NCBI RefSeq assembly: GCF_900101825.1
Contig: NZ_FNAG01000013.1
Span: 42,175 to 106,174, forward strand
Reading direction: 5' to 3'
Length of the DNA stretch: 64,000 nucleotides
Origin: Aquimonas voraii
Lineage (GTDB): Bacteria > Pseudomonadota > Gammaproteobacteria > Xanthomonadales > Xanthomonadaceae
Below the pieces are notes generated by a model. The model worked only from the letters and a program-made list of their open reading frames with translations, made no database searches and was not told the DNA's origin. Positions 36,728 through 44,558 of this stretch are shown here, piece by piece. Made by a program: the position numbers and the translations under genes. How positions within the stretch are numbered: position 1 is the first letter of the stretch; every line of letters begins with the position of its first letter.

Positions 36728-37603
36728 TTATTGGAACAACTGACCCTGCAGCCCAGTGGCGTCGGGCTGACCGGCGGCCAGCGCGGCATAGCGCTCGACC
36801 ACGCGCAGGCGCAGGGGTTTGATCGGGTCCGCCATGATGAACTCGGCAACGCGGCGGTTGTAGTCGGGGTAGCGGTTCAGGAGCCGCATGAGGTTGCCAC
36901 CGCCGGGCGCCAGGCCTTCGAGGCTGAATGAGGCGCCGCCCTCATGGCCCACGAACGCGTCGGCGCAGAGCACATTGCGCCAGCCGTGGCCTTCGGCGCG
37001 CAGGCAAAAATCGTTCTCCTCGCCGTAGCCGCGGCCGAAGGTCTCGGCATCGAAAGCGCCGATGCGGTCCAGGCAGGTGCGGCGGATGGCCATGCAGAAG
37101 CCGACGCCGGTCGGCAGGTCGAGGTATTCGTCACGACAGGCGTCGAGGCAGGCGCGCGCCCAGCGGTCGGGATCGTCGGGCAGCGGCGCAGGTCGGCACA
37201 GGTGCGGCAGCGAGCAGATCTCGGCGTTGTTCGACCAGGGCGTGGCGGTGGCGATGCGCGCATCCGCGGCGAAGCAGGCGCGCAGACGCTCAAGCCAGCC
37301 CTGACCCGGCAACGTGTCGCTGTTGAGCAAGACCACATCGTCCGCGCCGGTCTCGGCGAAGGCGGCGTTGACGTTGCCGACGAAGCCCAGGTTGCGCTCA
37401 CGCCGCAGCACGCGCGCCTCGAAGGGCAGCGTGCCCGGCAGGCTCTGCAGATAGGCCGAGACTTCGGGCTCGGGCGAGGCGTCATCGCAGAACAGCACGC
37501 GCTCTCCCGCGCCCAGCGTACGCCGCAGCCCTTCGACCAGACGCTGCAGCGCGGGCAATGCGCGATAGACCGGCACGATGACCTGCATGGCGCGCGCGCT
37601 CAT
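36728..37603 (-). CDS. GT2 glycosyltransferase
   Basis: A 291-residue family 2 glycosyltransferase. MQVIVPVYRALPALQRLVEGL opens the domain, LFCDDASPEP is the nucleotide strand, VVLLNSDTLPGQGWL the DxD-like metal motif, and GAFDAETFGRGYGEENDFCLR the catalytic acidic residue region. The start is the ATG at 37601-37603, overlapping the wzt stop by ATGA; a second ATG five codons in is possible. It should build the same glycan as its neighbours. Confidence 0.9.
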   Translation of the reverse strand: MSARAMQVIVPVYRALPALQRLVEGLRRTLGAGERVLFCDDASPEPEVSAYLQSLPGTLPFEARVLRRERNLGFVGNVNAAFAETGADDVVLLNSDTLPGQGWLERLRACFAADARIATATPWSNNAEICSLPHLCRPAPLPDDPDRWARACLDACRDEYLDLPTGVGFCMAIRRTCLDRIGAFDAETFGRGYGEENDFCLRAEGHGWRNVLCADAFVGHEGGASFSLEGLAPGGGNLMRLLNRYPDYNRRVAEFIMADPIKPLRLRVVERYAALAAGQPDATGLQGQLFQ

Positions 37604-38796
37604 GGCTGGGCTCCCGCCTGCAGCCAGCGGTGCGGCAGGCGCACGCAGCCGAGCTCGCGGCTGGCGCCACGCAGGGTGAAGGCGCGCTCCACGGTGTCGA
37701 ACACGCGCAGGCCCTCCGGGTCCATGGCGTGCAGGCGCAGCACGTAGCTGCCGGGCAGCAGGGCGGAGGGATCGATCTCCAGCGCGTAGCGCGTGCGACT
37801 GCCGCCCAGCGGCTCGCCGCGCACGCCTTCGATCTCGGCGACCTGGCCGTACAGCGCGGTGCCATCGGCGCGGATCACGCCGAAGCTGAACTGCGGGCTG
37901 CGGCCATCCGGACTGTGCAGCTCGGCCTCGACGCGCAGCGACGCACCTTCCGCGAGCAGGCGCGCACCTTCGTCCTCGCTGTCGTTGATGGCCACGCGGA
38001 CCAAGCGGTACTCGCTGCCGGCATAGGCAGCATCCAGCTCCGGCCCGCGCTCGGCGGCGCTCTTGCGCTCGTGGTAGGCGAGGTAGTCCTGGGTCACGTC
38101 GAACACGTCGCCGTAAGCCTGCACCCTGCCCTCGCGCAGCCACAGCGCGTGCTTGCAGAGCTTCTGGATGTGGTAGGTCGAATGCGAGACCAGCAGGAGC
38201 GTTCCGCCGTGTTCGAGATAGTCCTCGATCCAGCGGATGCACTTGCGCTGGAAACTCTCGTCGCCGACGGCCAACACCTCGTCGGTGATGAGCAGCTGCG
38301 GGCGCACCGTGGCGATGATGGCGAAGCCCAGGCGCACCACCATGCCGGAGGAGTAGTGCTTGACCGGCTCGTCGAGGTAGCGGCCGATGTCGGCGAAGGC
38401 TTCGATCTCCGGCGTGCGCGCCTCGATCTCACGACGCGACCAGCCCATCAGGCCGGCAGCGATACCGATATTCTCGCGGCCGGTGCGCTCCAGCTCGAAG
38501 CCGGCACCGAGTTCCAACAGGGCACCCACGGTCGCGTTGAGCTGCACCCTGCCCTCGCTGGGCGTCAGCACGCCGGCGATGAGTTTCAGCAAGGTCGACT
38601 TGCCGGCGCCGTTCTCGCCGATGATGCCCAGCGACTCGCCGGGCCGGATCTCGAAGCCGATGTCGCGCAGCACCGGCGTGCGCGCGATCGGTCGCCCGAC
38701 CAGCGCACGCAGCAGGGCCGAGGCGCGCGCGCGCGGGCTTGCATCGACCGGCCAGCTTTTGCCCAGCCCCTCGACCCGCAGCAGGGGCGCGCTCAT
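37600..38796 (-). CDS. wzt: Wzt-type polysaccharide ABC transporter ATPase
   Basis: The 398-residue ATPase of an O-antigen or teichoic-acid-type exporter. The Walker A is GENGAGKST, the signature YSSGMVVRLGF replaces the usual LSGGQ, and Walker B is LLITDEVLAVGD, all features of the Wzt/TagH group. Residues about 250-398 form an extra domain (YRLVRVAINDSEDEGARLL) typical of Wzt proteins that recognise a modified glycan end. With a methyltransferase in the operon, a methyl-capped glycan is a reasonable guess. ATGA overlaps join it to wzm and the next glycosyltransferase. Confidence 0.93.
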   Translation of the reverse strand: MSAPLLRVEGLGKSWPVDASPRARASALLRALVGRPIARTPVLRDIGFEIRPGESLGIIGENGAGKSTLLKLIAGVLTPSEGRVQLNATVGALLELGAGFELERTGRENIGIAAGLMGWSRREIEARTPEIEAFADIGRYLDEPVKHYSSGMVVRLGFAIIATVRPQLLITDEVLAVGDESFQRKCIRWIEDYLEHGGTLLLVSHSTYHIQKLCKHALWLREGRVQAYGDVFDVTQDYLAYHERKSAAERGPELDAAYAGSEYRLVRVAINDSEDEGARLLAEGASLRVEAELHSPDGRSPQFSFGVIRADGTALYGQVAEIEGVRGEPLGGSRTRYALEIDPSALLPGSYVLRLHAMDPEGLRVFDTVERAFTLRGASRELGCVRLPHRWLQAGAQP

Positions 38797-39590
38797 TCGA
38801 ACTCCTCGAGGTGAGGACGCAGGCGACGGAACACCAGCCAGCCCAGCAGAGGGATGAGTGCAGCGCCTATCCAGGTCGCCACTGCGCTGCCCGGCAGGGC
38901 TGCAAGGCCGGGCAGCAGTGCGCGCTGCGCATCGACGATGCCGGTGACCGGATTGATGGCGAGCCATTGGGCGAGGCCGCCGGGCACTGTCTCGGGCGCG
39001 TAGATGATCGGCGTCAGGAAGAACCACAGGGTGATCAGCAGCCCGATGGTCTGCGCCAGGTCGCGGATGAAGACCTGTACCGCGGCAAGGGCCAGAGCGA
39101 GTCCTGCGGCCATGGCCAGAAGCGGCAGCCAGTGCAGCATCGCTAGCGGCAGTCGGCTCCAGTCCAGCGCCGGGCCGAACAGCACAAGCATCAACAGGAC
39201 GAGCAGGTAGCCCAGGCCGTGCAGGAGGAACGCGGTGCTGACCGCCGCGAGTACGGGAACCGCGCGTGGCACCGCGACCTTGCCGGCGAGCCCGCTGTGG
39301 TCGGTGATCGCCGTGCAACCGCGGGTCACGGCCTCGGAGAACGCGAACCACGGCCAGAAGCCGAGTGCAAGAAATACCAGATAGACGTCGCCCTCAAGGC
39401 CCGGGACGCGGGCTTTGAGGATGTGTACGAACACCAGGTTGAACACCGCGAGCTGCAGCAGTGGCGCCAACACCGCCCACGCGACACCCAGCAGATTGCC
39501 CGCGAAGCGCTGGCGCAGATCCTGGCGAACAAACAGCCGGAACAGTGCCGCCCCCTGCGACGCGGCGTCTCGCTGCGCGCTCAAGCCCAT
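38793..39590 (-). CDS. wzm: Wzm-type polysaccharide ABC transporter permease
   Basis: A 265-residue inner-membrane protein of the ABC-2 type that forms the channel for lipid-linked polysaccharide. An N-terminal amphipathic part with DLRQRFAGNLLGVAWAVLAPLLQ is typical. About six membrane segments follow, with LWFFLTPIIYAPETVP as the conserved loop after the fifth. It overlaps wzt by ATGA. The upstream isomerase gene ends 11 bases before it, so they may be cotranscribed. Confidence 0.93.
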   Translation of the reverse strand: MGLSAQRDAASQGAALFRLFVRQDLRQRFAGNLLGVAWAVLAPLLQLAVFNLVFVHILKARVPGLEGDVYLVFLALGFWPWFAFSEAVTRGCTAITDHSGLAGKVAVPRAVPVLAAVSTAFLLHGLGYLLVLLMLVLFGPALDWSRLPLAMLHWLPLLAMAAGLALALAAVQVFIRDLAQTIGLLITLWFFLTPIIYAPETVPGGLAQWLAINPVTGIVDAQRALLPGLAALPGSAVATWIGAALIPLLGWLVFRRLRPHLEEFE

Positions 39591-39601
39591 CTCACAACGG
39601 A

Positions 39602-40612
39602 TCAGGGCGTTTCGGTCGCGTCTTCTGCCGCTTCCTCGGGCGGCTCACTACCGTCGACGGCCGGCGGCAGGATGCCCTCGGCGGCCTTCGCATAGCGCGT
39701 CCGCAGCTGGGCGACCACGGGCTGCTTCGCTTCCATCGGAATGGCGACGAAGCTTGTCAGGAAGCGGGTTTTCTCGCCCTCGATATAGGTGTTGCGCTGC
39801 TGCGCGATGAGGTCGGGTGCCGCTTCTTCGTAGCTGATCTGCGTTGGCTCGACGCGGTCGCGCAGACGCACAACGTGCAAGCCGTAGACGGTTTCGATCA
39901 CGGGAGCGACCTCACCCACCTTGGTCAAGGCAAACACAGCTTCCTCGAAGGGACGTTCCATCATGCCCGGCACCACGTCCTGGAGCAGGCCTTGGCCGGC
40001 GGCCGACGAAGCGGAGGCTTCATCGCTGAACTTCCTGAAGATCGGCTCGAATTCGGCCGCGGGGACCAGCAGCGCCTGCCGCGCTTCCTCGGCCAGGGCA
40101 CGGGCGGCTTCCTCTCCACGCTGAGAGGTGCGGATCAGGATGTGTTCCAGGGTCAGGCGCGGCGGCGTGCGGAAGCGATGCGGCGCCGCGAGGTAGATCT
40201 CGCGGGCCAGCACCTCGAAATCCGGCAAAGCCGCTTGCAGGGCGTCCTCGTTGAGGCTGCGCGCGCGGCGCGCGAGCACTTCTTCCTCGGCGTGACGGCG
40301 CTGCAGCTCGAAATAGGGCTCCTGATCCGCACCCTGTTCGCGGGCGCGTGCGGCGAGCTGCTTGTTGAGCAGGAGCCGCTCGACAAGTTCTTCGATCCGC
40401 TTGGGGTTGTCCAGAAAGCCCGCTCGCAAGTGCTTGGGCAGGGCCATCACCTGGGCGTCGACCTCATCAAGCGTGACCGCTTGTCCACCGCGCGAGGCAA
40501 CCACGATGGTGGCAGGGTCGGGCGACTCCTCTGCCGCGCTGACGGGAAGTACCGCGAGAACGAAGAAGAGTGCGAGGACGGCGACGGAGGCAGGCAGAGA
40601 GATTGATCGCAT
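39602..40612 (-). CDS. PpiC-type peptidyl-prolyl isomerase, exported
   Basis: A 336-residue periplasmic protein with a signal peptide (SLPASVAVLALFFVLAVLPVSAA) and a SurA/PpiD-like chaperone region. The parvulin domain spans about residues 165-280: LEHILIRTSQRGEEAARALAE, FSDEASASSAAGQGLLQDV and ETVYGLHVVRLRDRVEP. The C-terminus is acidic. It should help outer-membrane or secreted proteins fold. It sits 11 bases ahead of wzm, an unusual partner for an isomerase. The ATG at 40610-40612 has only a poor ribosome site. Confidence 0.85.
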   Translation of the reverse strand: MRSISLPASVAVLALFFVLAVLPVSAAEESPDPATIVVASRGGQAVTLDEVDAQVMALPKHLRAGFLDNPKRIEELVERLLLNKQLAARAREQGADQEPYFELQRRHAEEEVLARRARSLNEDALQAALPDFEVLAREIYLAAPHRFRTPPRLTLEHILIRTSQRGEEAARALAEEARQALLVPAAEFEPIFRKFSDEASASSAAGQGLLQDVVPGMMERPFEEAVFALTKVGEVAPVIETVYGLHVVRLRDRVEPTQISYEEAAPDLIAQQRNTYIEGEKTRFLTSFVAIPMEAKQPVVAQLRTRYAKAAEGILPPAVDGSEPPEEAAEDATETP

Positions 40613-40831
40613 GGGGGGTGATCCAGAGGACGAGTCTGCGACGACGCAGAGATCAGGTATGGGAACCCGGGCAGGACAGGCCGGAAGACTCCCACACAGA
40701 GCCGGAGTGGTCGCCGGAATTCTAGCGTTGGTCAACTGGGGAGTTTAGCGCGCTTGCTCTGGATGAAGAGGCTCCAGCAGCGCAGACGTCCGACCAGAGC
40801 TTTCTGCGCGCACTGCTGGTGCCGCGCAAAC

Positions 40832-40863
40832 AAGAAGCCCCGACGGGACAGTCGGGGCTTCTT
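40832..40863. terminator. Bidirectional-looking terminator
   Basis: A perfect 13-bp stem, AAGAAGCCCCGAC with its complement around GGGACA, lies 27 bases beyond the stop of the 40891 gene on the minus strand. T-rich bases follow on both strands. Confidence 0.85.
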
Positions 40864-40890
40864 GTTCCAAAGCAGGCCTTGGCTGAGGCC

Positions 40891-42048
40891 TTACTGGACG
40901 ATTCCTCCATGCGCGACGGTCACGTTGCTTTCGCAGCGCGTCAAGCCTCCGTTGCAGGAATTCAGGGTGGGCGCGATGGCCGGATCCGAGAACCCTGTAG
41001 CCGCGGGGTTGGCGTGGATGATGTTGAGCCAGTAGTCACCTGCAGGCAGGCGGCAGGCACCGGCGGCGGACTGCGTGGAGAAGGTGATCGAGCCCTCGAA
41101 CAAGAGGCCGCGCGAGCAGCGCTGGAAAACGTCGGCCCCGGTCGCACTGAACGGCCGCAGGTCACCCGCGCAGGGACTCAGGCTGAAGAAGACGTTGCCA
41201 GCACGCGGCTCGAAGTAGTTGATCGCGAACCTGCCGGTTGCCTGATACGTCGTCAAGCGGAGGAAGGCGTTGTCGGGCAGAGTGATGGGCACCGCCAGGT
41301 ACATGCCGGCGGAAGGCGGTGACGTCGAAGAATCCCGCGTCACGGAGTACGAGCCGACCGGCATCTGGAAGGATGGCGTCTGCGGGTAGTTGAAGCCATT
41401 GAAGATCTGCGCCCAAGTCCGCACGTGCTCCGTGAAACCCTGAGGACGGATCAGGGGGTTGGACGGCAAGGTGCAGGCGCCCGGATTGGGTCCCGCAGGC
41501 GCGGACAGCCTGAAAGTGCGCTGGAAGGTCTCAGGCGCGCCAAAAGCGTTGTAGCAGCGCAGGCCCAAGGTGACGTCCCGGGTTTCTCCCGCTGGCACCG
41601 TGGCGCTGATGCTGACATTGCTGGTTCCGCTGCCGGCGGGCACCGAAGTCCAGCCCTGGACTGTCGCCGTGGCACCGCTGACGCTGGGAAGGCAGACATC
41701 AGCCGTCCCCGTCACGCTGCGGGTGATGGTGAACTGCTGGCCGGAGGTTGCGGCATACACGGTCGTGCTGTCCTGAACGAAGCTCAGGTTGGTCGTGAAG
41801 CTGACCTGGGGAACCTGTCCGGACACTTGGGTGCCCACGTTGACACAGCGGGTCGGGTTGGCTTCCTGGAAGACGCAGGTGGCCTGAACGCTGCCGTCAG
41901 GGGCGACTTGCACGGAATCGGCGGGGTTCAAGGGGATGGGAGGATGTTCCGAGCCCCGGAAGGTGAGCGTCGGACTTTCAACGGCAAAGGTCGGCGCGGA
42001 AACGCCGAACAAAACAGACATGAAAAACGGAATAGGCAAGAGTCTCAT
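40891..42048 (-). CDS. Exported hypothetical protein, Thr/Ser/Cys-rich
   Basis: A 385-residue protein that I do not recognise. A signal peptide (RLLPIPFFMSVLFGVSAPTFA) ends near residue 21. The first half is beta-rich with Ig-like strands (QVSFTTNLSFVQDSTTVYA, ISATVPAGETRDVTLGLRCY). After ACTLPSNPL the second half changes character and has paired cysteines (SPCAGDLRPF, FQRCSRGLLF, CRLPAGDYWLNI, LNSCNGGLTRCES), suggesting a disulfide-stabilised secreted domain. It is a single-gene unit with its own terminator, close to the type II secretion operon, so secretion by that route is possible. Confidence 0.75.
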   Translation of the reverse strand: MRLLPIPFFMSVLFGVSAPTFAVESPTLTFRGSEHPPIPLNPADSVQVAPDGSVQATCVFQEANPTRCVNVGTQVSGQVPQVSFTTNLSFVQDSTTVYAATSGQQFTITRSVTGTADVCLPSVSGATATVQGWTSVPAGSGTSNVSISATVPAGETRDVTLGLRCYNAFGAPETFQRTFRLSAPAGPNPGACTLPSNPLIRPQGFTEHVRTWAQIFNGFNYPQTPSFQMPVGSYSVTRDSSTSPPSAGMYLAVPITLPDNAFLRLTTYQATGRFAINYFEPRAGNVFFSLSPCAGDLRPFSATGADVFQRCSRGLLFEGSITFSTQSAAGACRLPAGDYWLNIIHANPAATGFSDPAIAPTLNSCNGGLTRCESNVTVAHGGIVQ

Positions 42049-42136
42049 GGGAGTCCGCTGTGGGTGGTGGCAGGCAGGTGCTACGGGTGCAGTGCTCAAA
42101 GATCAAGCCGGGCACTTGAACTTCCGCTGACTGCAA

Positions 42137-42160
42137 GAAGGGGCCCCGGAGGGCCCCTTC
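42137..42160 (-). terminator. Terminator after the 42190 gene
   Basis: A perfect 10-bp stem (GAAGGGGCCC, loop CGGA) lies 29 bases beyond the stop of the minus-strand gene, with a short T-rich tail. Confidence 0.75.
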
Positions 42161-42189
42161 TCTTGTTGCTGACCGATTGACTGCTGGCC

Positions 42190-43803
42190 TTAGTTGGCCG
42201 ACACAGCGCGCCAGATCGGGTTGGTGCCGTCCAGGCTGACGTCGACGCCAGCGCTCAGGCGGTCCGCACGGTGGTTGTGGACCACCGAGTAGTTCGCCAG
42301 CACGCCCGGGGCAGCGCCGCCCACGAAGTTGGCAGCCCAGAAGCCAGCGACCGGCAGACCCACCAGGGCGTTCGGCTGCTGCGGGGTGCCGGTGCTCGGC
42401 ACGGCGATCGGCAGGAAGTTCTGGATACCGCCGGTGTTGGCCTGGTTGCCCAGACCGATGCGGGCCCAGCCTTCGGAGAACGCAGCACCGGTAGCGATGT
42501 TGCGCGCGTAGTACGAACCGAACACGTCGGAGCGGGCGCCGCCGGTCAGGTAGTCACCGATGTCCGTCTGGTTGAAGGTCACGATCTGAGCCTCGAAGCA
42601 CAGGGACGGGCCAGCAACGGTCGGGGTGGTCGGACGCGGCGAGAAGTTCGTGCCGCCCGGCGGGGTGGTCGGCTCACGCTCTTCGCGATCCCAGAAGCGG
42701 ATGGAGATCGGCTCGCAGGCGCCGCCATTGCGGATGTCGTAGGCCTGACGGAACGGCAGGCGGGTGACCGGATCCGCCGACTGGATGTGCAGACGCTTGG
42801 TCGGGAAGGTGATCACCCACTCCGAGCTCGAAACGCCGTTGACGGTGTTGAACTCGTTGTAGATCTCGTTGTGCATGAACACAGCCGAGACCGCCTTCAG
42901 ACCAGCGTTGGCGCCGGTGAAGGGGAACTGGACCAGGGTGCCGTTGTTGAAGACGATGGCGGTGGCGTTGCCGGTGTCATCGGTCTGGGCCTGGGCCAGA
43001 GTCGGCGAGGTGCTGCCCGGCTCGAAGTGCAGGTTCAGGGTAGCAGACTGGAAGAAGCCTTCGATCGCCGTGGCGTTGTAGCTGATGTTGGTGCCGTTCG
43101 CCGCATTGACGATCTCGGCGCCGCCGAACAGGCCGCCGTTCGGGGGCAGCACGCCGAGGTCACCGTTGGTGGCGGTCCACTGGCCGGTTTCACCCCAAGC
43201 CGCGTCGAGCGCGGCGCAGTTGGCCGGGATGCCCGCCGAGTTGTGCTTGGCGAAGCTGGCGAACTGGGTGGCAGCCGCGGTGCCGGCGTTGTTGACAACG
43301 CCCATCTCGATGATTTCGATGTGGCCTTCGCGGGTACGGCTCAGGTTGAACGGACCGTCGGTCTTGGCGCCGGTCGTGGTCTCGAAGCGGGCGTACTCGA
43401 AGTTCACGAAGTCAACGCCGGCGGCCGGGATGGCCGGCACGGTGCAGGACTTGTCGTTGGTGATCAGGCGGGCCGGCGGAGCAGCGGCCGGATCGGTGCC
43501 CTCAGCGCCCGAGGAGATCACGGCGCCAGTCCACACGTCCCACGGCGACAGGTACAGGTTGAAGTCGAGGACTTCGTTCGAGTTGCGGCCTTCCAGGAAG
43601 CGGACCTTGACGGCCTTGGTCTGGTCGGTGGTGTTGACGACCGAGATCAGGGTGTTGTTGCCCTTGTTCACGGTGTAGTACGGGTAGATCAGGACCTGGC
43701 CCAGACCGTCGGCGTTGACGTTGACGGCGTTGGAGACGCTCACCAGACCGGCGACGCCCACGATACCTGCGACCACGGCGGTGGTCAGAGAACTCTTTTT
43801 CAT
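42190..43803 (-). CDS. Large exported hypothetical protein
   Basis: A 537-residue protein with a signal peptide (KKSSLTTAVVAGIVGVAGLVSVSNA). The mature part begins with NADGLGQVLIYPYYTV and then TLISVVNTTDQTKAVKVRFLEG, a start I associate with a family of exported proteins in marine and soil Proteobacteria with no known function. The composition is Asn/Thr/Gly-rich, with few cysteines, as in extracellular beta-proteins. AGGAG lies eight bases before the ATG, stronger than for most genes here, and a terminator follows, so it is probably well expressed. Confidence 0.8.
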   Translation of the reverse strand: MKKSSLTTAVVAGIVGVAGLVSVSNAVNVNADGLGQVLIYPYYTVNKGNNTLISVVNTTDQTKAVKVRFLEGRNSNEVLDFNLYLSPWDVWTGAVISSGAEGTDPAAAPPARLITNDKSCTVPAIPAAGVDFVNFEYARFETTTGAKTDGPFNLSRTREGHIEIIEMGVVNNAGTAAATQFASFAKHNSAGIPANCAALDAAWGETGQWTATNGDLGVLPPNGGLFGGAEIVNAANGTNISYNATAIEGFFQSATLNLHFEPGSTSPTLAQAQTDDTGNATAIVFNNGTLVQFPFTGANAGLKAVSAVFMHNEIYNEFNTVNGVSSSEWVITFPTKRLHIQSADPVTRLPFRQAYDIRNGGACEPISIRFWDREEREPTTPPGGTNFSPRPTTPTVAGPSLCFEAQIVTFNQTDIGDYLTGGARSDVFGSYYARNIATGAAFSEGWARIGLGNQANTGGIQNFLPIAVPSTGTPQQPNALVGLPVAGFWAANFVGGAAPGVLANYSVVHNHRADRLSAGVDVSLDGTNPIWRAVSAN

Positions 43804-44063
43804 CACAACACTCCTAAATTCAACCACAGGGCTTTTTGTGCTTTTGCCAACCGACCAACCGCACGCCATGACGGCGGTGTTCCACCCGCCTTACATGGGC
43901 GAGGTTAGACAAGAGCGCTGGCAGTCTGACACATCGATACAGGCCGTGCAATCCCCGCCAAGCCCAGACAAAACGCGGGTTTCAGGCCACACGCGCTGCG
44001 CCGGCCCCCACCGGATGAGACCCGGAAGTCTGGCGGCGAACGCGTGGCAAGGGCTGCAGGATG

Positions 44064-44504
44064 TCAGCCCGTCACCTCTTCCGGAACGTGGTACCAGGTG
44101 CCGCCCGACTTGATCCAGCGCTCGGTCAGGAAGTTGTACGACTCCAGGTCGCCCACACCCAGCTGGCGCGAGCGCACCCGAAAATGCACCTTGATCACGA
44201 CCGCGCAGAACTCGCCCGGCCGCTCACAGGTATGCGATTGGTATTCCGCGCGCAGCCAGCTGACCGGGCGATTGGACATGGTCTGCACGTACGCGCTGCG
44301 ATCACGGGTCGAGCGGTACCCGGGGCTCAGGTACTCCCAAGCCTGGTCCGGGCGCTTGGCGATCAGATGCTCCCAGCGCTCGATCGGCCGGGTGGAGAGC
44401 TGCTCCTCGTCGGAGGCCACTGCTGCGGGCTTGCCACCGCCGCTCGCGGCGCAGGCGGCGAGGAGCGGGAGCAACAGGAGCAGGAGAATGTGCTTCAGGT
44501 GCAT
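44064..44504 (-). CDS. Small lipoprotein downstream of gspD
   Basis: A 146-residue lipoprotein. The lipobox LLAAC is at residues 14-18 after a Leu-rich signal, and the next residues (Ala-Ala-Ser) do not include Asp at +2, so the outer membrane is the likely location. The mature domain (PIERWEHLIAKRPDQAWEYLSPGYRS ... TWYHVPEEV) resembles small NTF2-like folds. Four cysteines include the pair THCERPGEFC-like region. AGAGGAA precedes the ATG. It lies 54 bases after gspD and could be part of the secretion operon. Confidence 0.78.
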   Translation of the reverse strand: MHLKHILLLLLLPLLAACAASGGGKPAAVASDEEQLSTRPIERWEHLIAKRPDQAWEYLSPGYRSTRDRSAYVQTMSNRPVSWLRAEYQSHTCERPGEFCAVVIKVHFRVRSRQLGVGDLESYNFLTERWIKSGGTWYHVPEEVTG

Positions 44505-44558
44505 CGGTATTCCTCTTCTTCGGCTTCTTGTTTTCGTCTTTGGAACCGCCCCGGCCGC

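Noticed and set aside
42271..43908. Open frame of 545 codons on the plus strand
   Set aside because: It is antisense to the exported protein at 42190-43803, which has a signal peptide and a good ribosome site.
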